Positions 7,085-14,961 of a stretch of DNA of 45,921 bases are shown here, piece after piece. A program made the position numbers and the translations under genes. Source of the stretch: a bacterium (lineage in GTDB: Bacteria; Planctomycetota; UBA1135; GCA-002686595); NCBI GenBank assembly GCA_024226735.1, contig JAAELL010000433.1, positions 1 through 45,921 of the forward strand, in the 5' to 3' direction. Numbering within the stretch: the first letter of the stretch is position 1; every line of letters begins with the position of its first letter. The notes below the pieces were generated by a model. That model did no database searches and was not told the DNA's origin. It worked only from the letters and a program-made list of their open reading frames with translations.

Positions 7085-8128
7085 TCAGTCGAACTGGATC
7101 GAAACGGCGTCCGTGAAGTTGCTCGTGTTCGGCACGTCGCGGAACCAGGCCTGGAAGTTCCACGTGTCGCCCGGCTGGATCGCGATCGATCCCGGCGCCG
7201 CGGCGATGGGCACGGCGGTCAGGTCGATGAAGGCCGCGAACGTCCCCGCGGGACCGGAGTTCATCACCATGTCGTCGTAGCGGCCAAGCAGCGCACCCCC
7301 GCCCAGGCAGAAGTTGCCTTGGCTGCCAGCGGGGTTCGCGATGAAGCCCTGCGTCGGGCTCGAGAGGAAGTACCCGAACTGGTTCTGCGGGAGGTCCACA
7401 GCCGCCAGCCGTATGTCGTTGTCGCTCACGAGCGTGCTGCCGGTGGCCAGCAGGACAGCGGCGACGCCGGTCGAGTTCAAGTTCGCTGGAGTGCAGTAGC
7501 GGGCGCCGGCGACCTGGCGGATGCTGATTCCATCGATGGAGACGTATCCACTGGACAGTTGGTCGGCGACCTCGAACTCGATCAGCATGGTCTCGCTCGC
7601 GGCCACGAAGGTCACGGACTCCGACGTCCAGGCCGGTCCCGGCGCCACGAAAGTCCCGGCGCCTACGACCTGAGAATCGACGCGCACTTGAATGGCGTTC
7701 TGGCCCGGGCCGAATACCGTACAGAGGACCTCCAAGCCGAAGTTTCCTTGATACCAGGAGATCTCGTACTCCGCGCTGACCTCGAACCCACCGACCGTTT
7801 GTCCGAACCTCTCGATGGGAAGCGTCGTGCCCAGCCCGACCCAGGTGCCACCGTCCGGGGAAGCGCCACTGGGCGGAACGCAGAAGTTCGTGGCCGATGG
7901 GACGCCGACGTTGTTGTTCTCATCCATCGTGTCGGGCGATCCAGACGAGACGCTCCAACCGGGCGGCACGCCGTTGTTCACGATGGGGCCCGTCAAGGAT
8001 CCATTGACGATGACGGGATCGGATCGGGAATAGGGCATGCCGGAAGACAGGGCAGCCAACGCGACCGCGCCATACATCGTCGAGGCGACGCTCCTGGTCG
8101 ATACAAAAGAACGGGTCATGAATAGCAT
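7085..8128 (-). CDS. Secreted protein with jelly-roll-like domain and TWNFQ C-terminal module
   Basis: The start is ATG 8128, chosen because AAGGAGG stands seven bases upstream and a signal peptide follows (MLFMTRSFVSTRSVASTMYG, then a hydrophobic AVALAALSSG). The open frame extends further upstream but looks non-coding there. Residues about 35-215 resemble a planctomycete beta-sandwich domain (IVNGSLTGPIVNNGVPPGWS, later SYV-type SGYVSIDGISIRQVAGARYC). The TWNFQ module follows, with NLNSTGVAAVLLATGS, NQFGYFLSSPTQGF, AGSQGNFCLGGG and PGDTWNFQAWFRDVPNTSNF. About 347 residues, exported. Its 3' end abuts the truncated fragment at 6923-7076. Confidence 0.85.
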   Translation of the reverse strand: MLFMTRSFVSTRSVASTMYGAVALAALSSGMPYSRSDPVIVNGSLTGPIVNNGVPPGWSVSSGSPDTMDENNNVGVPSATNFCVPPSGASPDGGTWVGLGTTLPIERFGQTVGGFEVSAEYEISWYQGNFGLEVLCTVFGPGQNAIQVRVDSQVVGAGTFVAPGPAWTSESVTFVAASETMLIEFEVADQLSSGYVSIDGISIRQVAGARYCTPANLNSTGVAAVLLATGSTLVSDNDIRLAAVDLPQNQFGYFLSSPTQGFIANPAGSQGNFCLGGGALLGRYDDMVMNSGPAGTFAAFIDLTAVPIAAAPGSIAIQPGDTWNFQAWFRDVPNTSNFTDAVSIQFD

Positions 8129-8465
8129 CGGTCGTCCTCCTTGGCCTCGAGCTGCCACTTGCGTCCGTGGAGCCTCGAGACCGGCTTCGGGTGAATCCTC
8201 GAAGGGCTCTCGGAGCGGCGGCCGGCGATCTCTGGCGTGATTCGGACAAGTTTGCGGGGGCCTGACCGCCTCCCTGGTCCAAGCGGGCCGAGCCGGAGAA
8301 CGTCGCGACCCGGCCTCGCAACGACGGAGCGCTCTCCGATCGCGAGCGCGAGGTGGCGCGCCAGGTGCTTCTCGGGCGGTGCGTGGACGATGGGGATCGA
8401 TAGGTCGCAGAGAATCTGTGATTCGCAACGTCCGATCCGGAGCGGCGGGCGACCCTGTGTCGAAC
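8129..8465. other. Divergent intergenic region
   Basis: This 337-base stretch separates the minus-strand secreted protein from the plus-strand sigma-type gene. Apart from the ribosome site of the minus-strand gene near 8135-8142 (AAGGAGG on the minus strand), I see no gene, repeat or strong promoter box. Both genes must be transcribed from it. Confidence 0.5.
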
Positions 8466-9311
8466 ATGCCCGGTCCGACCCCCGACCTCTCCGACGCCGG
8501 CCTCGCCGAGCACGCTGAATTCCTGTGCGCCCTCGCGCGGAGCCTCGTTCGAGACGAGCACCGCGCCGAGGATCTCGCTCAAGACGCGCTCGTGGCCGGA
8601 GTTCTGCGGCGCCCGCCGGAAGCGGTCGACCTGCGGTCGTGGTCCGCGCGTGTGCTACGCAACCTCTCGATCACCGCTCACCGAGCAGCGGTCCGGCGGG
8701 CCTACCACGAGCGTGCCGCCACGGGCTGCGCAGACGCCCCTTCGCAGGAGAGCGTCCGCGATCGCCTCGAGGTGCAGCGCATGCTGGCCGAGGCCGTCGA
8801 GGAGCTGCGCGAGCCCCAGCGGACGACGATCTACTTGCGGTTCTACGAGGGGTTGCCGCCACGCGCGATCGCGGTCCGGATGGGCGTGCTGGTCAGCACG
8901 GTCAAGACGCGGCTGCAGCGGGGGCTCGAGCTGCTCCGAGCGCGGCTCGACGCCACGAGCGGCGGCGATCGCTCGGCCTGGTGCGCGGCGCTCGTCGCGC
9001 TCGGCGCCTCGCGCCCCAGTGCCCCACCTGTCGCTGCCGCGGCGGGCTCGGCCTTTACCGGAGCAATCCTCATGAAGACGAAGTGGATCCTGGTCGCCGC
9101 CGTGGCGCTGTCGACGCTCGCCTGGGTTCAAGTCCGCATGCAGTCGGACGACGAGTCGCCCCTGGCCGCGGTCGCGCCCGAGGACGGTGCGCCCACGCGG
9201 GCCGCCGTGCAGGAGCCGGTCGGCCTGACGCCTTCCCATGCGAGCCCCATCACGACGAGCGACCGCGCGCCGGCCAAGCCGAGCAAGGACGGGCCGCCCT
9301 CGCCTGGGTGA
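8466..9311 (+). CDS. ECF sigma factor with C-terminal membrane anchor, shortened relative of the 14961-18122 protein
   Basis: From ATG 8466 (GTG 8457 is possible), residues 1-170 are an ECF sigma: FLCALARSLVRDEHRAEDLA (region 2), SWSARVLRNLSITAHRAAVR, EELREPQRTTIYLRFYEGLP and a region-4 helix VLVSTVKTRLQRGLELLRAR. After about residue 200 comes a membrane segment (MKTKWILVAAVALSTLAWVQ) and a low-complexity tail ending at TGA 9309-9311. The full-length paralogue at 14961-18122 has the same plan followed by hundreds of residues of carboxypeptidase-regulatory-like repeats. Here these are gone except for an out-of-frame end piece at 9310-9450, so an internal deletion has collapsed the gene. The sigma part may still work. 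Confidence 0.7.
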   Translation: MPGPTPDLSDAGLAEHAEFLCALARSLVRDEHRAEDLAQDALVAGVLRRPPEAVDLRSWSARVLRNLSITAHRAAVRRAYHERAATGCADAPSQESVRDRLEVQRMLAEAVEELREPQRTTIYLRFYEGLPPRAIAVRMGVLVSTVKTRLQRGLELLRARLDATSGGDRSAWCAALVALGASRPSAPPVAAAAGSAFTGAILMKTKWILVAAVALSTLAWVQVRMQSDDESPLAAVAPEDGAPTRAAVQEPVGLTPSHASPITTSDRAPAKPSKDGPPSPG

Positions 9312-9450
9312 CGAGGGGCGGACCGCCCTCCTCGTGCCGGGCGCGTACGTCGTCCGGTTGAGCGCTCCCGGCTTTCGGACGGTCGAACGGGCGCTGACGG
9401 TTCAGGCGCTCGAAGCCGTTCGGCTCGACGTAGAGCTCGATCGCCTGTGA
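9310..9450 (+). pseudogene. Out-of-frame tail of a carboxypeptidase-regulatory-like domain
   Basis: The frame encodes LLVPGAYVVRLSAPGFRTVE, then RALTVQALEAVRLDVELDRL and TGA at 9448-9450. G.Y.V.LSAPGF is the typical end of a carboxypeptidase-regulatory-like beta-sandwich repeat. It is joined out of frame to the sigma gene that ends at 9311, which marks the other side of the deletion. Confidence 0.65.
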
Positions 9451-9621
9451 CGGTGACCCCGTGGGGTCGTGCCGCAGACTTCCTCGACATTCATCGTGAC
9501 CGATTCGCACGCAGTGGGCCCTGTGCGTAGGCGTTCCCGTTCCCCGTCGAATGCCGTCCCCAACGAGCCTCACTCCAGGCCCCGCACCCGCGGTCGCGGA
9601 CCTCGCGCCGAGACTGGACTG

Positions 9622-9779
9622 TTCCTCGTCGATCGGATCACGTGCGGGTTCCAGGAAGCGGCGCACGACGCCGTTCGCAAGCTCGGGTATACGGCCTTCG
9701 ACGCCGTCGCGCAGACCTACCTGACGACTGGCGGAAGCATCCGCGCGATCGTGGGCTGCATCCTGAAGCCGAACAACGT
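9622..9779 (+). pseudogene. DUF1800 protein fragment
   Basis: The plus frame holds FQEAAHDAVRKLGYTAFDAV and AQTYLTTGGSIRAIVGCILK. The second part matches the late region of DUF1800 proteins and compares with TLWLTQGDLNATIRTLFDEV in the intact copy at 42723-44474. Start, Tat signal, catalytic-like core and stop are absent. It is followed directly by a DUF1501 fragment, the normal downstream partner. Confidence 0.55.
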
Positions 9780-9782
9780 GAC

Positions 9783-10048
9783 GCTACACGCTCGTCGTCA
9801 TGACCGAGTTTGGACGACGCGTGGCCGAGAACGGCAGCGCCGGCTGCGACCACGGCCGTGGCACGAGCATGCTGTGCATGGGCGAGCACGTCGACGGCGG
9901 CCGCGTCCTGGCGCAGTGGCCGGGCCTCGCGCCAGGACAGCCCTACAACGGCGAGGATCTCGAGATCACGATCGACTACCGCGACGTCCTCGCCGAGATC
10001 GTTCAGGAGCGCCTCGGCAACCCGAACCTCGACGTCGTGTTCCCCTGA
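9783..10048 (+). pseudogene. DUF1501 protein C-terminal fragment
   Basis: From about 9785 the frame reads YTLVVMTEFGRRVAENGSAG, then CDHGRGTSMLCMGEHVDGGR and ITIDYRDVLAEIVQERLGNP, ending at TGA 10046-10048. MTEFGRR and D.G.G are the C-terminal sulfatase-like signature of DUF1501; the intact copy at 44488-45753 has LTEFGRTTDENTNLGTDHGR at the same place. The N-terminal two thirds are missing. Confidence 0.8.
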
Positions 10049-10127
10049 TACACGCCGATGTTCCGGGGCGTGACGAGCTGAGGCGAAAACCGTTGAGGCG
10101 GCGCGCCAGGCGCTGTTAGCGTGCGTT

Positions 10128-11837
10128 GTGCTCAACGCCACCCTACTGCTCCTCGTGCCGGTGCCCGCCCAGCTTGGGCTCCCGCCGCGTCCGCCTGATG
10201 CGATGGAAGGCAGCGCGCTCGTCGAGCGCGTCGCCGAGCTGGACCTGGAACAGCGCGAACGCGCCGTCGTCGCCGAGGTGCTGCGCGGCAACGTGCCGGA
10301 TTCCTGGCGGAGGTTCGCCGACGTGCGGGTGACGCGCACCGTGGGCGGCCGCGAGCGCGAACTGGTCTACCGCGTCGCGGCGGACTACCTGACAGTCGGC
10401 TCGGACGCCGATGGCATGCGGTCTCCGCTCTCACCCACCGCGGCTCAGGAGCTCGCCGATGCGCTCGACTGCGTGCTCCCGACGCCCGCCATGGTCGACG
10501 AGGTGCATGCCAGTGCGCGCGTCCAGCTCGTACCGGAGCCGATTCCACCCAGCGCGAGTATGACCACCGTCGCGGTGTTCGCACGCCACGACAGACTCGT
10601 GGATCGGCAGCTCGCGGGACAGCCCCTGGGCACGCTCGTCGCGGGCCACAAGAAGGACGTCGTCCTCACGCCGCGCCTCGTGGACGCGTCCGATCGAGTC
10701 GCGATCTACGGCTGGCACCGACCGGACGGCGAGCCGATTCAGCCGCTCTATCTCGGACACGCGGCGACGTGGGTGGACTACAGCCACGGGGTGCGCCTCG
10801 TGCAGAGCGAGATGTTGCTCGACGGCGCCCCCACCACGGCGCAAGCGCTGCTCGCCGACCCCGAGCTGTCGGTCCTCTTGAGCCGCGCCGGCCCCCTGGC
10901 GCATCCGCGCTACGGGCCCGAGCCCGCGCCCGCGGAGAAGCTGTCCCCCATCGAGCTCGGTCCAGGCGTGCGCGCCGTCGCGCAGATCCCGGCGACGCTC
11001 GACCCCGAGCAGCCCGTCCACCTGGTCTTGTACGCGCTGCCGAACGGCAGCACGATCGAACAGACCGTCGGTCGCCACGCGCTCCCGGACGAGGACTGGC
11101 GCTTCACGATTCAGCACGTGGGTGCACAGACCCGCTGGTTGCGCGCCCGCGCACTCGAGGATGCGCTCGTCGTGGTCTACCTCGAGTGCGACGGGCTGGC
11201 CTGGCCACGCTGGCTGCGAGCGCACGACCCAGCAGGCGAGCGCGCAGTCGCCATCTTGGACGCGCTGCGCACGCGCTTCGGGGCGCACGCACCACCGCGC
11301 ATCGTACTGACCGGACACAGCGGGGGCGGAGCGTTCACGTTCGCGTACCTGGACGCTGTCGAGCGGGTCCCGGGCGACGTCGAGCGCATCGCGTTCCTGG
11401 ACAGCAACTACGGCTACGACGCCGCGCGCGGTCACGGCCGCAAGCTGGTGGACTGGCTGAAGGGCGCGGCCGAGCACACCCTCGTCGTCTACGCCTACGA
11501 CGACAGCGTCGCCCTCTTGAACGGCGAGACCTTCGTCAGCGAGGAGAGCGGGACCTGGGGCCGCAGCCATGCGCTGCTCGCCGACCTGAAGCGCAGCTTC
11601 GCCTTCGAATCGAGCACGACTGAAGGCTTGCAGCGCCACACGGCGCTCGACGGACGAGCAACGGTGCTGCTGAAGGAGAACCCCGAGCGCGCGATCCTGC
11701 ATACCGTGCAGGTGGAGCAGAACGGCTTCGTGCACGCGCTGCTCGTGGGCTCGCAACGCGCCGAGATCGGGTACCGCTACTTGGGAACGTCGGTCTATGC
11801 AGCGTGGATTGCGGGCACCGAGCCGCGCGCGCACTGA
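10128..11837 (+). CDS. Secreted alpha/beta-hydrolase-like protein
   Basis: The 569-residue protein starts at 10128 (GTG) with a short hydrophobic leader (MLNATLLLLVPVPAQLGLPP). Residues about 25-240 contain the region RHDRLVDRQLAGQPLGTLVA, then KKDVVLTPRL and YLGHAATWVDYSHGVRLVQS, a pattern I have only seen in uncharacterised exported proteins. Residues about 290-560 look like an alpha/beta hydrolase: PVHLVLYALPNGST, an RIVLTGHSGGGAFTFAY nucleophile elbow (GHSGGG; Ser nucleophile), VYAYDDSVALLNGE, and a possible catalytic His near HTVQVEQNGFVHALLVGS. An esterase or peptidase role is plausible; the substrate is unknown. It is convergent with the protease gene nine bases downstream. Confidence 0.8.
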   Translation: MLNATLLLLVPVPAQLGLPPRPPDAMEGSALVERVAELDLEQRERAVVAEVLRGNVPDSWRRFADVRVTRTVGGRERELVYRVAADYLTVGSDADGMRSPLSPTAAQELADALDCVLPTPAMVDEVHASARVQLVPEPIPPSASMTTVAVFARHDRLVDRQLAGQPLGTLVAGHKKDVVLTPRLVDASDRVAIYGWHRPDGEPIQPLYLGHAATWVDYSHGVRLVQSEMLLDGAPTTAQALLADPELSVLLSRAGPLAHPRYGPEPAPAEKLSPIELGPGVRAVAQIPATLDPEQPVHLVLYALPNGSTIEQTVGRHALPDEDWRFTIQHVGAQTRWLRARALEDALVVVYLECDGLAWPRWLRAHDPAGERAVAILDALRTRFGAHAPPRIVLTGHSGGGAFTFAYLDAVERVPGDVERIAFLDSNYGYDAARGHGRKLVDWLKGAAEHTLVVYAYDDSVALLNGETFVSEESGTWGRSHALLADLKRSFAFESSTTEGLQRHTALDGRATVLLKENPERAILHTVQVEQNGFVHALLVGSQRAEIGYRYLGTSVYAAWIAGTEPRAH

Positions 11838-11846
11838 AACGCACCG

Positions 11847-13538
11847 TCAGGGCGTGAACAGGATCTCGACCGCGTTGGTGAAGTCGAAGGTCTGCCCGAC
11901 CCGGAACCAGCCTTGGAAGTTCCACGTCGAGCCCGCCGTGATCTGGCCCGCGGGTTCCGGCGGGAGCGTGATGTCGAGTTCGCGCACGAGCAGCCCGTTG
12001 GTGCCGGCCTGCCCAGCAGGGTTCAGGCGGAAGGCCGGAAAACCGACGCAGACGGTACCGAGGCCGACGGTGGTCTGCGCCTGAGTCGCGCCGTAGAAGA
12101 AGATGCCGAACTCGTCCGGACCGACGTTCATCGCGCGCAGCGACAGGGCGTTCGCCGTGACACTTGAGCTCCCGATCGCCGAGATCGTCGCGCCGCTCTG
12201 GCCCGAGACACAGTAGTTGTCCCCCACGGCCAGCGGGTCGTAGCCGTCGATCCCCATCGCGCCGGTGCCGATCGGATCGAGCCACTGCGCGAGCCCCGCC
12301 TGGTTCCAGAAGATGCCCAGCTGCCCGAAGAACGTCGTTTGGGTGCCGCAGTTGAAGTTGGTCACGCAGCACGCGGTGCCGATCACGCGCATGTCCGCGC
12401 GAACGAGCGGCCCGCCGGAGTTGCCGGGTTGCGCGATCCCGTCGTCCCACACGACGGCCCAGAATGGGCTGGCGCTCGCGGCGCCGCTCGCGTCCACGGC
12501 GACCTGCCGCGGCAGCCCGAGGCCGTTGCCGATCGTCGCGGCCGCCCCAGTCGGGAGACCGACGCGGTCCCAGCCAGCGAAGAACGGTTCGTAGCCGAGC
12601 GGGATCGGCACGCTGAGCTCGTACAGCCGCGAGTCGGGGTCGTTCGGCAACGCCACGGCCGCGAGCAGCGTTGCGCCCGACACGGTCTGCGCCATCGGCG
12701 CGCTCCCCGTCCAGCAGCCCGGGCGCTCGAAGTCGAAGATGAAGACGCCGTTGCTCATGTCCCCGCAGTGGTCGGCGATCAACATGAACGGCGTGCCGTC
12801 GTTCGCCGTGTTGTTCAGGAGCGAGGCACTGCACAGGCCCCCACCCGAGGTCGCGGTCAGACACGCCCGCTTGACGGTCTGGTACGGCGCCCCTTCGGCG
12901 CAGTTGACGTCGATCAGACAGGGACCCGAAAAGCTCCCCTCGAGCGAGCCCTTCATCAGCGCGAAGATGTCGAGGTGGTCGTGGATGACCTCGCCCACAC
13001 GCAGGGCGAAGCGGCTCGGGTCCGGGTCCGACGACACGTACTCGATGACCACCGTGTCGCCTGGCACCGGCTGCACGCCGAGCGCCCCGTTCGGCTTGTG
13101 GTTCGCGGTCGTGTACGCCCCAAGGACGTTCGCGGTCGAATCGTCGTACAGGAATACGCGGCCCCCATCCGACACCCGGAACTCCTCGAACGTCACGCCC
13201 AGGCTGAGCGCACCCGGCGAGTGCAGGCGCACGCGCCACACGTGCTCCTGCGTACCGGGAATGACGTCGCGCCGGCCGGCCTGGGCGAGGTCGATGTCGA
13301 CATCGATCACGGACCCGTAACGCTGCATGCCGATCGGCTGCAGGCCGCCGGTCGGAGCGGGCGGCGACGGCAGCGCCGGGGCGGGCGGCAGCACGATCGT
13401 CGGGACGGCGCCGGGCAAGGGGTTCGTGTGACTCGCAGGTGCGCCGGGCTGCCGCACCTGCCCTGCGGCGGGCGCGCAGAACGCGACGCAGCAGACGGCG
13501 GAAGAGACGAGTGCGAGTCGGAGGGAGAGATCCTGCAT
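11847..13538 (-). CDS. Secreted trypsin-like (lysyl-endopeptidase-type) serine protease with TWNFQ-like C-terminus
   Basis: The start is ATG 13538, preceded by AGGA and followed by a signal peptide (MQDLSLRLALVSSAVCCVAF). The protease domain has TPFMLIADHCGDMSN (catalytic His) and GIAQPGNSGGPLVRADMRVI (catalytic Ser in GNSGGP); the Asp is probably in the DSRLYELSVPIPLGYEPFFA region. Several Cys pairs fit an exported enzyme of the lysyl endopeptidase type. The C-terminal 120 residues are a divergent TWNFQ module (DNYCVSGQSG, then AGSTWNFQGWFRVGQTFDFT). About 563 residues. Upstream in-frame codons belong to a degraded HEAT gene, so the longer frame is not used. Confidence 0.88.
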   Translation of the reverse strand: MQDLSLRLALVSSAVCCVAFCAPAAGQVRQPGAPASHTNPLPGAVPTIVLPPAPALPSPPAPTGGLQPIGMQRYGSVIDVDIDLAQAGRRDVIPGTQEHVWRVRLHSPGALSLGVTFEEFRVSDGGRVFLYDDSTANVLGAYTTANHKPNGALGVQPVPGDTVVIEYVSSDPDPSRFALRVGEVIHDHLDIFALMKGSLEGSFSGPCLIDVNCAEGAPYQTVKRACLTATSGGGLCSASLLNNTANDGTPFMLIADHCGDMSNGVFIFDFERPGCWTGSAPMAQTVSGATLLAAVALPNDPDSRLYELSVPIPLGYEPFFAGWDRVGLPTGAAATIGNGLGLPRQVAVDASGAASASPFWAVVWDDGIAQPGNSGGPLVRADMRVIGTACCVTNFNCGTQTTFFGQLGIFWNQAGLAQWLDPIGTGAMGIDGYDPLAVGDNYCVSGQSGATISAIGSSSVTANALSLRAMNVGPDEFGIFFYGATQAQTTVGLGTVCVGFPAFRLNPAGQAGTNGLLVRELDITLPPEPAGQITAGSTWNFQGWFRVGQTFDFTNAVEILFTP

Positions 13539-13686
13539 GAAGGCAATTCCTCGGAAGGGAAGTGAAAGCGGCGCAGATGCGCCGCGGCGTGCGCTGAGAT
13601 GCGAGCCCACATACAACAGATCACGAATCGGCCCCGATCCGGCAACGGCGAGGTAAGACAATCCGCGGGGTCCGCAAACAGAGTGA

Positions 13687-14256
13687 CTACGGTGCCCGCG
13701 ACGGGTTGACTTCGTCCAGGGCCCAAGTCGCCATTTCCCGCACGGCCTCGTTCGGATCGCGCAAAGCGCCCAGCAGCAGCTCCACGCCGGCTGGGTCGCC
13801 AAGGCGACCCAACAAGCGGCAAACCTCGAGGCGCACGTCGGGTGCCTCGTCATGGAGCGCGTCAAGCACACACTCCGGCACTGCCGACAGGCCCGCCCCT
13901 GAGCGACGGTCGGCGATCGTCCGTACGACGCACGCACGGCGGCGTCGCGGTCCTCGAGCGCATTGGCGAGCGCTGCGCGACGACCTCGGTCCCGACTGCA
14001 CACGATCGTCGCGGCGACCTCGCGCACGTGCGGCGACGGGTCTTCGCGGGGGCGCTCGACGACGATATCGAGGACCGCCACCGACGCTGGACGCTCGTGC
14101 TCGCCGATCGCGCGGATCGTCATCTCCCGCGCGAGCGCGTCCCCCTCGCGGCCCACGCGTTCGTGCAGGGCGGGCAGCGCGTGGAGGTCCTTGATCTCGC
14201 CCAGCGCCCAGGCGGCGACGCCGCGCACCTCAGCAGAGTCGTCGTTCAGCGCGCTA
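13687..14256 (-). pseudogene. HEAT-repeat protein with a frameshift
   Basis: Two minus-strand frames join into one HEAT series. The first, from about 14256, has LNDDSAEVRGVAAWALGEIK, later PSPHVREVAATIV and ALEDRDAAVRA. The second ends at 13687 and has PDVRLEVCRLLGRLGDPAGV and ELLLGALRDPNEAVREMATW. The frame changes near 13925-13936, where one base appears to be missing. HEAT repeats form protein-binding solenoids; the partner is unknown. The 5' end is cut at about 14250, where a plus-strand fragment begins. Confidence 0.7.
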
Positions 14257-14649
14257 CTCGGGCGCCTGCTCGACGACCCGGGCAGGCCGCGCTGGATCGC
14301 GCCTGACGCAGTGACGGTGCACGCGGTCGGTCGCGCCGACGGCGCCCGATTCCGCACGGACGAGTCCTCGTCCGTGCTCCTGCTCGGGGACAGCTTCACG
14401 AACATCTACCCGCTCCCCGCAATGGGCTGGGGCCGCGACGCCGGGCTGGCCGAGCGGCTGAGCCTGCACCTCGGGCGCGCGGTCGACTGCATCGCGCGCA
14501 CCGGAAGCGGTGCGCACGCCAGCCGCGACGCGCTCGCCCGCGCGGGGGCAACGCGGCTCGAGCACAAGCGCGTCGTCGTCTTCCAGTTCGCCGCCCGCGA
14601 GCTCGTGCTCGGCCAATGGGACGGTGCCCCACACATTCGGCCCCCCTGA
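14251..14649 (+). pseudogene. C-terminal fragment of an AlgX/AlgJ-like SGNH protein
   Basis: The frame reads GRLLDDPGRPRWIAPDAVTV, then SSSVLLLGDSFTNIYPLPAM and KRVVVFQFAARELVLGQWDG, ending at TGA 14647-14649. LLLGDSF is the nucleophile block of SGNH-type acetylesterase/transferase domains found in alginate-acetylation-like proteins (AlgX/AlgJ), which O-acetylate exopolysaccharides. The N-terminus is lost at about 14250, and no start codon with a ribosome site is visible. Confidence 0.7.
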
Positions 14650-14658
14650 ACCAGGAGC

Positions 14659-14961
14659 CTACCGCAGGGTCACCGCGAGCCCCGGCGTCGTGTTCGAGGT
14701 CGGTCCGGGGTTCGCGTCGCGGAACCATAGCTGGAAGCTCCACGTCTCCCCGGCCTGGAACACCGTTTGCTGCGGCAACCCCGTGAAGTCGAGCGCGAAG
14801 CTGGCTGTGCCCACAGTCGTCGTCGCGATCACGTCCCGGTCGAAGCGCACGATTGGCAAGCCGAGGCATAGATTCCCCTGGCCGCCGCCGAACAAGGGCA
14901 CGAAGCCTTGATTGCGCGACATCAAGAAGTATCCGAACACGCCGCCAGCTCCCGCACCCAC
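14659..14961 (-). pseudogene. Isolated TWNFQ C-terminal module fragment
   Basis: The minus frame reads VGAGAGGVFGYFLMSRNQGF, then GGGQGNLCLGLPIVRFDRDV and AGETWSFQLWFRDANPGPTS before the stop at 14659. It is the last 100 residues of a TWNFQ-module protein with no N-terminal domain. The GTG at 14961 shares its first base with the TAG stop of the upstream sigma-fusion gene, so the fragment begins exactly where that gene ends. Translational coupling is possible, but with no export signal a functional product is doubtful. Confidence 0.7.

Noticed and set aside
9457-9470. Small hairpin GACCCC-GT-GGGGTC as a terminator
   Set aside because: The stem is short and the loop too tight for a confident call; it may be chance in GC-rich DNA.
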